From Schistocerca nitens (taxonomy: Eukaryota; Arthropoda; Insecta; Orthoptera; Acrididae): a stretch of 64,000 nucleotides of DNA. Location of the stretch: assembly GCF_023898315.1 (NCBI RefSeq), contig NC_064616.1, positions 645,850,974-645,914,973 on the forward strand. Reading direction: 5' to 3'. Position 1 is the first letter of the stretch. Each line of letters starts with the position of its first letter. A program made the translations under genes and the position numbers. Below, one piece after another: positions 22,871 through 36,547 of the stretch. The notes beneath the pieces were generated by a model, which saw nothing but the letters and a program-made list of their open reading frames with translations, was not told where the DNA came from and ran no database searches.

Positions 22871-25800
22871 CGGCTTTACTGCCGATTCCTGGCCATTATT
22901 TAGTTTGTTTTGAAGTAGTAAATATTTACTGAGGAAAGCAAACCTGAGTTTATTATTAATACAATGGGGACACGATTCTTTTGAAGTTTTTGTTTCAGTG
23001 GAAAGGTGTCTATGTAATTTAAACAATTCAAAGTAAATCAGTCATGATTTTTGTAAAGAGAAACTAAAATATATTTAGTCAGTCTCCAAAGCAGGTACTT
23101 ATTGTGCAAATAACTTGAAAAATGGTGTAATTATAAACTGCAGGACAACTGTCAGGTAAATGATATACACCCAGGTAATGTAACAGAAAATCTATCTTCT
23201 CAAGTGCAATTGATACATACAGACTGAGTATATATCCTGGCTTTACACAAGAAAGAACAAGTCTGCGGATCTTGACTGATTCATGCACCATATCAAAGTG
23301 CCTGAAGATTTAACTATAAATATTTAAATTCACAGTCAGTAAGAGGGAGAAAAAAAGATGCCTTATCAGTCCTGAATAACTGTACTTTCCACCAACATGG
23401 GACAGATAATCTGACTTGTCTTTTTTTCTCTCCTTTTTTCAACCACATCAGTCTCCAATAGGTAGGAAGCTGTGCCGTATTACAAAGAAATAAAGGTCAG
23501 TATCATCATACAGACCTAAGAAAGCCAGGGTATTATACAGGCTTGATTCATTTTTGATCTGTCCTAGGCACATTCATAAAGGTATCAGCTGTGTTGTATA
23601 CATGAATGCACAAGGCTGAATTGTATATCCAGATCAGTTTAATGACTGTTTCTGTTAGTAACTTTGGAGTCAGCTTGCAGTACACTTATTTCTTTCTCTA
23701 CATGTATTGTATGGGGAATTAATATGAAACATTGATGTATGTATTTAAAGATCTTGGAATGTATGTACTGCAATCCCAAATTTGCCTCTCTTAATGTTCC
23801 CTTTCGTATAATCATGATGGCCAAATTTTCTGTGTTTACACAAGATGAATATTTGGTGACACAGTAGTACTCATTAGCACAAGAAGAATGAGTTTAATAC
23901 AGACAGGACTGGAAAAACATCATTACTGGGGTCTGACCATGTGTTCATTTGGACAGCTGTGGATATGCATATGGTCATTCCATTTGCACCCCATCAACAG
24001 TTGTGTTTTATATCTTTATCACAGTACTCTGGCTGTCTGAGCATTAGGTAATCTGCAGCGGTTGCGTACCTTGATTCGTGTTTCCTTGTAGTTTCATTCA
24101 TGCTATTGTGCCATGGAGCCTATGCAACTGGTAGAGAGTGTTCATGCTGGTCTGTACCCTTATTGTGAGTTTCTTATAAAAACATGGTTCAGCACATTTT
24201 CTTCTCTCGTTTCCATCACTTGTTATTAATAGAAGCCCGCTACTCCACACGTGATATTGTGGTGGTGGAACTTTTGGTATAGTTCAGGAAATGAAACTAA
24301 TCTTTGAGGCCATGCAATCTACACAAAAAAAAAATATTCACATGAGAGGGTAACATGACAAGTTCAGTTTACTTATGCCTAATGGACCTATGTCTGCAAC
24401 AACTCAAAAAGTAAACAGTGCAAGGTCACATCCCTTCCACATTCATGAGATGGAGGAACATGCACTACATTTTGTGGACAAAAATCCAGGAACAAAAGTG
24501 TTACGAGTGGCAACAGCAGAATATACATTTTCTTATCTGAGCACTACTGCATGAATAACTGCTGTACTTAAAAGAATGTGCAGCCCTTATGCTATGGTGT
24601 GGATAAATGCAAAGTAACTGCTATGAAAGTGTCATGTTTAACTAGTGTTCACATCTCAGGACCCATATTTGTGAGACTTGTCCTTTTTCAGTGAGTACTA
24701 TCATCTATAAAATATTTGACACTAACACCCTTGTAAGGATTGTCAGAGTAACTGGTTGTTTTTTTGGGAACCCTTTTACATTATCCTTGTTGGACAACCA
24801 ATAGTTTTGTGTGTCTGCTTGACTACCTATGTGACGAGTTATAATTGCCATCATGAGCCTACATAACCTTGTAAGTCTACCACCCCCGAGTACATGATTC
24901 GAGCTGTCATACAGGGAGTGGAAAACATACTGAGATCTGACAGATACTGTTGTAGAGAACCTGGAGGACTTTTAAATGCTTAATGAAGATAAATCTGGTC
25001 GTTTATAATCACAGGCATACTGTTTCCATAACATTAAGCCAAATAACAAATGAATCCTAATTCTTAATTGCAAACAATTTTTAAACACCACTGTTCTATG
25101 TCCCCATCCGATGAACAGATTTCAGCACCAGTAGACGTTAGACTTTTTCATGCACAAATGTTACACATTAGTAATGCTTTCCACTAGTTCTTTATTGGCT
25201 GTGTTATTCCCCTCAAGATTTAAGATTTTGTTGCACTTATGATTCTTCACCAACACTTGCAGCAACATTTATCGTTATGTTGTATTCATAGGATCAAGGA
25301 TTTCACTAGGATTTTGTCAAGGGATGGACGGAATCAATATTCATGCCATGTAACTGAAACAGGCAGCCTCAGGTTTCTCTCGTGCCTGTTGGCATATTTT
25401 AACCTTATATGACGTAGATTCCTTCAGACTGCATATTTTGATGTTTATACTTAATGACTTTACACTTTAAGCCTGCATATCCCTCCTGTCTTTAGTGCAT
25501 AATACACTATTGTGCATTTTCTCAGTTTTGCTACTTAAAATATGGATTTTCCAGAAAAAAAAAGATAACACATTTTCTTCAACAATGATCTGAGTTTTCA
25601 CCGAGCAGATATATAATCTTGTTACTTTCAAGGGCTGTATCTTGACAAACCATTAGGAAGCAGTCATGCTCTAATCTCCCTTCACCCTCCAAGGTTATTT
25701 TACACTTATTTCAATGAGGATTTGAGTTGAACAAGTAAGCAGGCATCAACAAACATGAATTTTTTGGGACACCATGACTATTGTCGACAGGGTTGCTGCA

Positions 25801-26784
25801 ATAAACAGGTCTGATATTACTGTGTTTGAAAGAAGCTAAAACAAGTTTTCTCATTATGCTCATGTTTAAAAGACTGACAGAAGTCTTGTAAACATGAGCA
25901 TAATTGGCTTTTTTTGGGTCACTCATATGAAAAGAACTGTATGAGCTAGTAAATTTTTGATAGTTTACTTACGTGAAGTTGATATTAACGCAAAACTAAT
26001 TTTGCACGTGCTTCAGCAGAACTACATGGGGATCTCAGAACCATTCTGATGGTAACAGAGGCACTTTACAGCCTGTTTCCCTGTGCTGCACTACCGTAAA
26101 CTATCTTTTTGCCCGACACTAGATTTGGGTGCGTACTTTTTGTCTACAAGTACAATAAATTTGAACTTCCATATCACAGAAATGGATTGAGATATCAACA
26201 AAATTTTCAAGGCTGTTCGAGATTAGAACCTTGGGAATATATCATAAGAATTTCAGCTATTTGCTATGCATTGCTGTTAACTAATCCACTGCTCATTTTT
26301 TTGTGCAAAAAATGGGAAACAATTTGTTAGGGTTTTTCTAAGGAACCAGCAATGAATTAATGGTGCCTGCCCAAGTCCCTTAGGACCCACTGTAGGCAAT
26401 ATCAAATGCAATGAGAACCAACCAATGCGATCCATTTGCCTAAGTATGAGTAAGAGTGTAATACTCTTATTTTGACCCTGAACTGTAGGATAGTAACACT
26501 AAGATGATCCTCTTGTTAGGTATACAAATGGTCCCTAACCCAAGGGCTATCCAACACACTTATCCCTACCATTCTATTATCAACAAAATCTTTTTTTTCT
26601 TCAAGGAGTTTTGGGACATATTACATAGTGCATGCTAGCACATAGATACTGATTTATCATCTGGCTTTTAATGCCAGGAATCTGAGATATTCTGTTCATC
26701 TTTGATGCAGCTCCTTTCATTTAAGTAGTGAGCCTCCATCTTTAAGAGAATCTGTCAGAAAAGAAAAGAATGCTGAAGGAATCA
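22871..26784. other. long AT-rich interval, no gene seen
   Basis: About 3.9 kb of AT-rich DNA with many stops in all frames. The longest frames are under 75 codons without domains. It may be part of a large intron or intergenic region, but nothing in the sequence decides that. Confidence 0.45.
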
Positions 26785-26945
26785 GCTGTGGCCTGCAGCA
26801 AGGGAGCAACACTGGGATTTGCCTAAATTGAAAATGAAAACCAAAGAAACTCATTTCAAGGTTGCCGGTGGATAGGTTTGAATCACCTCACTCCCCGAAT
26901 CCAAGGGTTACTAGCTAAGCTCAGCACGTGGCAGTACCCTGGTTG
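26785..26945 (-). repeat. tRNA-derived SINE (family F), diverged
   Basis: Recognisable pieces in order: GGCCTGCAGCAAGG, GGGATTTGCC, TGAAAATG.AAACCA, TTTCAAGGTTGCCG, then the complement of a B box (GGTTTGAATCACC) and a tRNA-like CCGAATCCAAGGG..CTAGCTAAGC. I know this arrangement from a common arthropod SINE; the assignment rests on memory. Confidence 0.55.
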
Positions 26946-28405
26946 TTGGAGATTTGAAAAAGCTGGTTCTTTTACATTATTCTAAAATGCATCCCAACAA
27001 AAGGAATTCTGATCCATGTTTTTCTTCCTTTAGCTGTGCAAGGAATTCTTGGGTTCAGTTATTACAGCATTGCAAGAGTGTAAATTGATTTTGGACGAAA
27101 TGGGGGTTGCATGGTGCAATCAGCCCTGATGACTTAAAGCAGCCTATTGAAAGAATCTTTTAGGAATAAAAAAACTCCAGTATGTGCCATCATACAGACC
27201 TTTCACTCTCCACAAACCCATCCCCGTTGTTCCATATTGGAACTGGTTGTCATAACTGAGTACCGTCCAAGCGACCAGTTTGCTCAATATTTTGCCTTTG
27301 GACTGCTAATGATAGAATTATTAGCAAACTTTTTAAAGAAATGCAACCATCAATGTTTGGGCAATATTTTTCTTGATCAAGATATTTGTGCTACACAGGT
27401 AAAACCAAATGTATTTTTATGCACTGATTTTACTGCAATGTTATTTCTAATATTGTTTACTGCTTCAGTGCTTTGTGAAATACTGAATTATTGCAAACCC
27501 AAAGTCTCCAAATAACGACTAGTGCTACCGTTAAACAGCTCTAGATAGGTAATTAGAGCTATTATAGCAGTGCGTACAATTTTTAGCTTATTGGAATGCT
27601 AGTGGACCAATCAAGAACTGTTTTCCTCTTCTTTCTTGATGCAGACTTATCCATAATTAGGAGACTATCATAACAGCACACATCATGAAAACAATAAACA
27701 TCAGCACTTACATTAATTCAACTGCAAGTATGAACTGATTAATAACAAGCAACAACTGAACTCTAGTAAGCCCAACAATTTACAGTAATTCATCTTGGCT
27801 ACACTAGTGAGGGCAACAATCAATAGTCCTATCGATATATAGATACATTAAATGTATTGATAGCCTTGTTGACTTTCAATAGTACACCCTTTTTTATGTA
27901 CAGCTGAAAAATCTAAACATCTTTCAATTACAATACACAGTAACTATGTCATTTAGGTGAGAGGTGGGTTCCCTTAGGCTACATCCCTGACAGGGCGGTC
28001 AGCTTTCCAATCTTTTATTAGATGACAGACCCTGGCATTACAGTAGTTTCATAATATAAGGTTATAAAATAATGTTGAAATCAAGAAAATGTTACACACT
28101 GCATACATGTTCTATAAGCTGTGGTCAACACAGTACTCTATCACTGCTAATTTTTATAACCATTGCCCGAATGATCTATGAAGAACTGTCCTAAATATGA
28201 TACGTTACACTGCACAACGCAAAAACAAAATTTAACACACAAGCCTGCTGAATGTGTATCAGATTGCTCACTGGCTTCCAATATTTTTAGAAGAAAAAAA
28301 ACATACCTTACAGCACCAGTTAGAATCACCATGACTTATTCACTACCTGGCTTATTTTAGGCTTGCTCATTTGACCACAAGTATGTAATTGCACATGCAT
28401 AGGAG
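26946..28405. other. AT-rich interval, no gene seen
   Basis: One plus frame (27147-27515, 122 codons) has no motif I recognise and lies between repeats, so I leave it uncalled. Otherwise many stops and no structure noticed. Confidence 0.4.
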
Positions 28406-28406
28406 G

Positions 28407-28408
<2 letters not shown>

Positions 28409-28483
<75 letters not shown>

Positions 28484-28485
28484 GG
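28409..28485 (+). repeat. (GA)n microsatellite followed by G run
   Basis: About 33 GA units to position 28474, then 12-13 G. An Arg-Glu repeat frame on the plus strand and a Leu-Ser repeat frame on the minus strand come from this run and are not proteins. Confidence 0.95.
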
Positions 28486-31353
28486 CAATCTATCCCTTTC
28501 ATAGTATTATTGTATATGCAAAGCATATTCTGTATGCCATCAGGTTCCCTCATATAAAACATTCGGCTGCGGTTTTAAATAAAAATACATTGTAGCCATC
28601 CTCCAGAAAGGGATGCACATATAACTACAAGTTTATTAAGATGACCTACCACTTGACTGAATTACAGAAACCAGAAACTGACAAGCTATCACTTATCATA
28701 CTGCACTAATTATTCTAATTCTTTAACAAATGGAACAATCATATAGGACTACTTACCTGGTGGTAAAAGGAAGTATGTCTGACAAAACGGTCATTATATA
28801 ATTACCTCACTGGGACAGATATGCTTGACAAACCTTAAAGCATACGAGTGACCATGAACTACACTGTTTTGCAAACAGGCTACAGCTTAGATTATATTCA
28901 CAAGTCAAAAACAAGGGGAGGGTGGGGAATTTTTAATTCTTCGGGCTTTCCCACTGACCTGCTGATATTTTTGATTTTCTGCCACATATCCAGCAGAACA
29001 CCAAGCTCCACAAGATATGATGAATCTTCTGACATCAGACTACTGAAGAGGCAAAATGCACTAGCCCATGAACCTAACATTTAAGTTAATGTTTCAGGAG
29101 TGTTTAAACAGTAACCAACAAATGCAGTCATATAGCAACATGTTAGCCTGAAACTGCCCCCCCCCCTCAATCTAAGTTTTAGTTATAGAAATGATAAAAA
29201 TTAATAAAATTTTACTTCAAGCTTCACCATCTATATGTGAAGGCAGAGTGCTGTTGCCACAGGGCCCATGTTTCCAGTGGAGTGGCTTGCCATCTGTAGG
29301 TCTATCCAGTAATTTTCCATTAATACTTATTATACACTCATCTGCTTCTTTGTTGTCAATAGGTCAGGTGTCTTATTTGTATCTGACTTAATTCACTGTT
29401 GCATGTAACTTAAAACACACAGTAAAGTTCCTCTACTGTGATACAGTCCTGTCAAAATGAAAATACATAGCACACAATCACCCATAGGAATAACTGGTTG
29501 CAATCCTCATGTCTTTACCTCTGTGTGTTTAATGTATCGTGTTCAAAAAGGATAACTTTAAGAGATACACTATAGATGCTATTTAACAAGCATTGCAAAT
29601 GGAAGGAAGGTTAATTACTAACATTGCTTTGAAAATTATTCTTTAGAGATTAACAAGGTTTGATTTGACATGTACTTTTTAGTGCGACCATTCTAGGAAT
29701 TATGTGAGATGGTATCAGAAAATCTAATATCTAAACCTGGATAGCAATACGATCCTCACTGATTTATTGGGACTGTACCCACTTGCTACTTCAGTCAGTA
29801 TCTATCACTGAAATTTCACCACCAAACTAACACCAATATCTCCATCACTAGCAGTCTACAATGAAAGTTCAAACTATTGCTGTACAGAAGACACTATGAA
29901 TTTTACTTCTACCCTAGCTGTCACTTATCACAGATTTTATATTTGGTACCCAATGTGAAAGAAGTAATACCATGAGCTTTACATTGTTATGAGGCATTAG
30001 AATATGTCATCATTGTAAAAAGATGCCTGAACCACTATTTGCCAACAATGTGTGTGTATTGTGACAAAAGTTCCAATTGTTTTTTTGGTTGTCTACCAAA
30101 TGCAAAGCCTGAAGTAAATTGTGAAAAGTAATTCAACATCACCGTTGTCCAGAATGCAGTCAATTTTCAGCTGTTTAAAATTTTCACTGTAATCTGTCAA
30201 TCTACAAAATACTTCAGATTTGACAACCACTAATATTTAAAAATGATGCACAAAATATTGAACATGTTACCCTACTCATACGTGGGGGTCTTAACACAGG
30301 TTTTTTCTTCACATTCCCAGCTTTGGAACAGGTCACAAGGGTTTAAATGCTAGCCACAATTAAGCTGAACACACTGGCCAACAACTTTTCATTAACGATG
30401 CACAACTCAAATCCTCCAACAAATATCAATTCAATAATTTTATTTTCTCATCACCTCATCCAAATGTATCTGTAGAGTCAGTATCCTTAGTATTGCTGAT
30501 ATGGTTTACCTTGGATCCAAAAATTAACAGTAGGCTAATTTGAATGAAACAGCTGTTCATATGGCTTTAACCTTTCAGTGGAAACTTCAATGTTTGAATG
30601 AAAATTCTGTGATTCTACTTATTAATCCCAAAACCAATTCACCAGCCTGTTAATTTGGCCAAATTAACAGACCTAGAAACACTGTCAGGGCAGCACAAAA
30701 AAACCACAAGGGTCAGCAGTATTTGTAAAACCCTTTCATATTTTTTGCAACAGTCAATATGGCTTTTAACCGTCACATATTATGTTATCAGACCAAGCAC
30801 ACATCTGCTATCAGTACGTTTAGTTGACAACATAACCAATAACCGTCACATACAATACAGTACACTACCTAACTTCACATTATCTGTTAATGTTGGTAAA
30901 AAAGCAGGAATGCTCTTGGCCTCCATTTAAAAAAATCATTAGTACTTTCATCTCCCTCACACAGTGTGACAATGACTACCTGTACTTTGTTTGCACTACA
31001 CGGTACCAGTTATTGTTCCTTCATGTCCAGAACTGTTAATATAATTTTTTTTCTGTTCTTTAACAACTGTTCAATTAGTAGCTGACTCATTGAACCCAAT
31101 GTCACAGAAAAGGTATCATTGACTAATCGAGAGTATGAGCCATTAGTGAAAAATACAGAATAAAGATTCTGTGCCCAACCAAAAGTTGTAAATTGTGTAG
31201 TATGGCTGCAACAGCCACCAAACCTGAAATCAACTTCTCAAGGTCCATGCCATAGTATCCTAAGAAAATCACTGTAGATGGCCCATATCTGTTAATCATC
31301 TACAGTTACTTCATCCAAGTAATACCTCATTTAAATGTGACAAACTGTTTCAG

Positions 31354-31355
<2 letters not shown>
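28486..31355. other. AT-rich interval downstream of HINT1, no gene seen
   Basis: No frame above about 90 codons and no domains. A C run sits at 29157-29166. This lies 3' of HINT1 (minus strand). Confidence 0.42.

Positions 31356-31388
<33 letters not shown>
31356..31388 (+). repeat. poly(A) run
   Basis: 33 consecutive A, ending about 140 bp beyond the HINT1 polyadenylation signal. Possibly a retrotransposon tail. Confidence 0.9.
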
Positions 31389-31391
<3 letters not shown>

Positions 31392-31526
31392 ACAACACCC
31401 AATATTATGACAGTCCTGTTAACAGATATTAAAAATATCTCTTCTGACAAGTTCTATGGCAACAAACATGTTAAAGTAATACGACAAACCAAAGCTACCA
31501 ACACAGCACAATTAAATGCTAAATAC

Positions 31527-31532
31527 TTTATT
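31527..31532 (-). terminator. HINT1: HINT1 polyadenylation signal AATAAA
   Basis: TTTATT on the plus strand gives AATAAA on the minus strand, about 80 bp after the HINT1 stop codon, an ordinary distance for a short 3' UTR. Confidence 0.7.
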
Positions 31533-31613
31533 TTCAATATGCGTACATAAGTTTAATTAATATTCAGCAACTGCAATACATTGAATGTGTGCAGGTGGTG
31601 TATGTTCAAGAAA

Positions 31614-32243
<630 letters not shown>

Positions 32244-33060
32244 TCTATAAATTTAATTGAAAAGTTCTTGAAATTCTTCTATTCCTTACATCCCCTACAC
32301 ATCGACATTACCTCTGCAACTTAACCCCCAAAATTCAATACGGCCATAGATGACTGCAGAATGCAGATACTGCGCTGCGTAGCTCAAAGATATCCTATAT
32401 CCTTGTAAAAAGAGATCTACGGATGAATAAAGCTACTACTACTACATTTTACGTCGTTTTTGCGCTATGTAGCTCAAAGTTACATTCGTATTTTACGTCG
32501 TTTTTATGAGAACCCAAACATATACGCTGCAGTGCTCCTCTTTGACACGAAAGACGAGACCCAGCTTACTGCAAAATCCGCACAATTCGCACGTTTATTT
32601 AATTACGTTTGATATATAAGCTGAATACCGGTATTTTCTTTGTGTCCAAGGACAATCATGTGAGTCAGATAAATTCACCTCGAAAACTTTTTAAGTCCAA
32701 AAACTAGAAGAAACATTTTAAAATGTTTTGATTGTATCAGAACTGGTACATGTGTCTTGACGCATTGTCTATTTCAGTAGGAGTGTATAGAGTCTGCATT
32801 TATCGTAAATTAACCCTATTTTAGAGTTTAAAAAGGATTCATGAAAATAGTAACATTAATGCCAGGTTTTTCTGTTCCCTTAACAAAAATCTCTTTTTGT
32901 TTACTAAACGCCTCTGTTCTTAAGGGAAATACTATGGTAATAATTTTAGCTTAACAAGTTCAGAAATTAAAATAAGAATCACAAAGCGTCTTTTAACGTT
33001 ATTTGTTTCCTGTTCCATAAAACATTGAACCAGCCACAATGCAGCCCCACTGTGAATGCT
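32244..33060. other. HINT1 upstream region with imperfect tandem repeats
   Basis: Contains the presumed 5' UTR and promoter of HINT1. Two diverged direct repeats of TTACGTCGTTTTT occur (32451-32463 and 32494-32506), and the GTAGCTCAAAG motif occurs twice (32380-32390 and 32470-32480). I cannot place a TATA box or transcription start. Confidence 0.5.
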
Positions 33061-33660
33061 GTTCTTGCCCATGGGATGAGACAGCTGACGCCCATAGATT
33101 AGAGATGAGATTAGATCCAGTTTTCGTTCCATAGATCCAAAAATGAGAGGATTCTCTTGAGTGGATACTGTCAAATGAGAGGAAGCTGCTGCAAATGGGT
33201 ATGTTGGGAGGGCTCCCAAGAGCCGTCTTCCAGGTTTACCAAACGTATCTCAGGTACTATTCCCTCCTGTGGATCCTGACTCCTCTACAGGAACTACAAT
33301 ATCCATTACTGATCGTTCACTTCACTGTGAGTGTAGTGTCAGTGGTAGAGCTAGGAGTCCAGTACCAGAGAGACAGGGACCAGAGAGAACTCAGGTTGTT
33401 ATACCCATCTCCCTACCCTACAGGTTTGAGCTGCTGACTTCACCTGAAGGGAATCCTTCTGTGTCCTGGGTCAAAAAGAATGGGTCTCTTAATCGTTGCC
33501 AGCTCAAACGTACATTGAGAAAAGGGAAACGGCAGGAAGGGGTGGGGGGGGGGGGGAGGGGGGAATATCAGATGCACTCTGTGTGTATGCATGATGACCT
33601 CTTTCAACATGTTGAAGAAGTATTCTGGCAACCACTGTGGGAACAGGGTGCAACCAACCG
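33061..33660. other. unrecognised, partly repeat-like
   Basis: AGATTAGAGATGAGATTAGA and TTCGTTCCATAGATCCA near 33095-33140 look like part of a dispersed repeat. A plus frame at 33269-33670 (133 codons) is interrupted by a G-rich run and has no domain I can name. It could be a decayed LINE ORF1. I do not call a gene. Confidence 0.35.
33541..33562 (+). repeat. G-rich run
   Basis: G homopolymer interrupted by one A, able in principle to form a G-quadruplex. Confidence 0.85.
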
Positions 33661-33667
33661 AAGATTC

Positions 33668-33895
33668 TAACCTACAACGACGGTTCAATCCTGTCTCCGG
33701 CCATCCTGATTTAGGTTTTCCGTGATTTCCCTAAATCGTTTCAGGAAAATGCCGGGATGGTTCCTTTGAAAGGGCACGGCCGATTTCCTTCCCCATCCTT
33801 CCCTCCCCCGAGCTTGCGCTCCGTCTCTAATGACCTCGTTGTCGACAGGACGTTAAACGCTAGTCTCCTCCTCCTCCTTCTAACCTACATTCGGA
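33668..33895. repeat. SINE (family G)
   Basis: Characteristic order: GGTTCAATCCTGTCTCCGGC (B-box-like), CATCCTGATTTAGGTTTTCC, GTGATTTCCCTAAATCG, GCCGGGATGGTTCCTTTGAA, AGGGCACGGCCGATTTCCTT, GACCTCGTTGTCGACAGGAC and a (CTC)n end. I know this block as a highly repeated orthopteran/arthropod SINE from memory. Confidence 0.72.
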
Positions 33896-34479
33896 AAAAA
33901 ATGCCTGTCATCCAGTGTCTTACCTGGATAATCCAGTGTCTGGCAGAGAAGTTATCTAAGCTCCAAGATCATACTTGGATATACCCAGCGACTGGTAGAG
34001 AAGGATGACATGACCAGCCTTGACATGGAATTTCAATGAAGCTCACTACTTGGAGCATTGTCGATAGAATTGATCCTGGCCCCTGGTTAAAATCTGAAAG
34101 GAAGGACTGAAACAGAGTCGTCGAAGGTTCTGTAATAAGCTAGGCAGCAACTTCCTGGAGTTAAGCCACAGGGTTGAGAACAGTATGGTCCCTCTAAATG
34201 GGTCACATATGCACTACTCATCAGAGGCTGCAACTCAGATAGCTACCTGTATGTGGGTTGCACAGAACGTTTTTCTTAGATTATGTGGCTCTCCATGTAA
34301 TCCAAACAACGACAGCTGTAAAATACACAGAAGTATCAGTATAAAATGAAAAAAAGTGCACCTTAGAGGCGAGAGTGTTAAAATCCTAGACATTAACTAT
34401 GTAATCATTCACTGTAAAATGCCGAAGTCTGAGACACTGCTAAAAAACAGTGGGGCTCACATAATATTATGAATACAAA

Positions 34480-35530
34480 GCTTGTTAAAACCAAAATTGA
34501 TAACAGTTATTTTTTTTATAAATGTGAAGCATATAGCTGAAGGATATTCTAACGGTAAATGGAGATGGTGTATTTGTCACAGTAGACAAGAAATTCAAAT
34601 CCACCAAGATAGAAACTGCATTGCATGCAAGACTGCCTGAGCAAGACTCAGTATCAAGGGTAGGCATACATTTATAATGGGATCCTTCTATCAGTCACCA
34701 GACTCACATCTAGATGTAATCATAAATGTTAGAGAAAAGCTAAGTTCACTAGTACATAAGTTCTCGAAACATACTCTCACATTAGAGGAGATTTTAATCA
34801 GCCAACAATCAATTGGGAAGAACATAATTTTGTAAGTGGTGGATGTGACAAGATGTCCTGTGAAACATTACTAAATGTGTTATCTGAGAACTACCTAGAG
34901 CAGATTGTTCAGTAGCCCACTCATAATAGGAATATATTGGATCTAAAAGCTACAAATAGTTCTGACCTCTTTGAGGATGTCCACATGGAAACTCGTATTA
35001 GTGACTACTTCATGAAACAATTTTAACAACCAATATTACCTAAATGCAAAGGGCAACTAATAAATGTAGAAGGAGAAATATGTTCAGCAAACTAGATAAC
35101 TAGACAACAGCACCATGTCTCAATAAGACATGCTGCTGTGAAGCAGCATGTATAGCAACTGAGGCTCAGATTTATAAGAATAGCTGACCATGCACTTGAT
35201 AAATATATATCTTGTAGAAAAGTAGATGTAGATGTACACACAACATACATTTAAGCAGAAGCCTGTAATTCAGGGCAAAGCATCATTGGGTCTGCTGACT
35301 GGTTAATGTTCATGATGTTGTAAAAAATGAAGCTTGGGCATTTTGTACAAACTGACAGATGTCTCCAAAGTCTTTAAAGTTTGCTCATAGTACTGTGTCC
35401 CTTCATAGTTGTCTTCTTCAAAAGATATTTTGTAACGAAGTGTTGAAAGAATTTTGCAAGTTTTTGAACATGAGCATCGCATATGAAATGTATTCATGAA
35501 ACTTTGCTCGTTACTACCATGGCATCATTT
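34480..35530 (+). mobile_element. LINE remnant with endonuclease domain
   Basis: On the plus strand FYQSPDSHLDVI, QPTINWEEHNFVSGG and CETLLNVLSENYLEQIVQ, then NILDLKATNSSDLFED..METRISDYF, follow the order of the C-terminal half of an AP-type LINE endonuclease (D-N-PTI-W, then SDH). The final SDH reads SDY, so the catalytic His is lost. The pieces lie in more than one frame. No RT catalytic core is seen; decayed sequence continues to about 35530. Sequence from about 34020 may be the same element. Confidence 0.68.
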
Positions 35531-35544
35531 GTCAAAATGTTTCT

Positions 35545-35925
35545 GTGATCTACATCTAAAACTGCATTTATAGTCTGCAAACCAGTGTAAAGTGTGTGGT
35601 AGAGAGTATGTCCCATTGTGTCAGTTACTAGGGTTCCTTCCCGTTCCATTCACTTATGGAGCACAGGAAGAATTATTGCTTAAACAACTCTGTAAGCACT
35701 TTAATTGGTGTAATCTTACTTCTGTTATCCCCATGGGAGTGATATGTATGGGGTTGTTCCCAGAGTCATCACTTGAAGTGGGTTCAGGAAAATTTCCAAG
35801 TATGCTTTCACAGGATAGTTTGCATCTAACTTCCAGACTCTCACAGTTTAGTTCTTTCAGCACCTACATGACCATGTCCCATGGGTCAGACAAAGCAGTT
35901 TATGGTGCCCTTATTCGTATATGTT
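35545..35925. repeat. dispersed repeat (CATCTACA...TTCCCGTTCCATTCA type)
   Basis: A characteristic series, TCTGCAAACCA.TGT.AAGTG, GTCCCATTGTGTCAGTTACT, AGGGTTCCTTCCCGTTCCAT and TTATCCCCATGGGAGTGATA, also occurs in diverged form at 60815-61035. An open frame across it (35592-35942) is incidental. Class not determined; possibly a LINE 3' end or SINE. Confidence 0.65.
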
Positions 35926-36547
35926 GTAAATGTTGTAACTGAATGCTACTAATAATTCAGCCATAACTGTGCAATAGCTGTAGAAAATTTGTTTTACTGT
36001 TATAGTTCTTTAAGGGGAGAATCAGTGCCCTACCCTGATAATGTTGCATTAATATACGTACATTCCTCTTTCTCAGGAACTATCCAAGGTAATAAAACAA
36101 AACTCTGCCAGGATATAGAGTCATATCTTATACATTCACTGATTTACTATCAACTATCCAACTTTGTTAGGAAGCATTATATGAATTTTTTAATGAAGCA
36201 CTTAAAAATTTTTGTAATTAAAAAAATTATGATCAAACTATGAGTGCTATCTCCACCACTGTAGACCCACATAATACTGCTGTCAATAAGGGGTAAAAAT
36301 TTCAGAGCTTTAGCTTAAGTAGTTTATCAGATAATGGGAAACAGTTCCAAAAATGTAGTTTTTCAGAACTCTTACTTGAAAGATGAAGAATAGGAAAACT
36401 CACTACTGAATGAAGAGAAGCCTAAAACTCTCCAGCTCTGTAATATTTATCTTCTTGAGGATCAACTGGATGCTGTCTCTTTCTCTGTATGAAGGATATT
36501 GTTGCTTTTGTTGTATATTTGAGCATAATTTCCACCTTGAATACTCG
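35926..36547. other. spacer, no gene seen
   Basis: AT-rich, short frames only. Confidence 0.4.

Noticed and set aside
27147-27515. 122-codon plus ORF
   Set aside because: No recognisable motif, biased AT composition, and no splice or promoter context. Likely chance.
28389-28595. Arg-Glu repeat open frame (and Leu-Ser frame on the other strand)
   Set aside because: Pure (GA)n microsatellite translation. No start context or homology.
33269-33670. 133-codon plus ORF as a host gene
   Set aside because: Runs through a G homopolymer, no domain, and is flanked by repeats. Possibly a LINE ORF1 relic, but not supportable.
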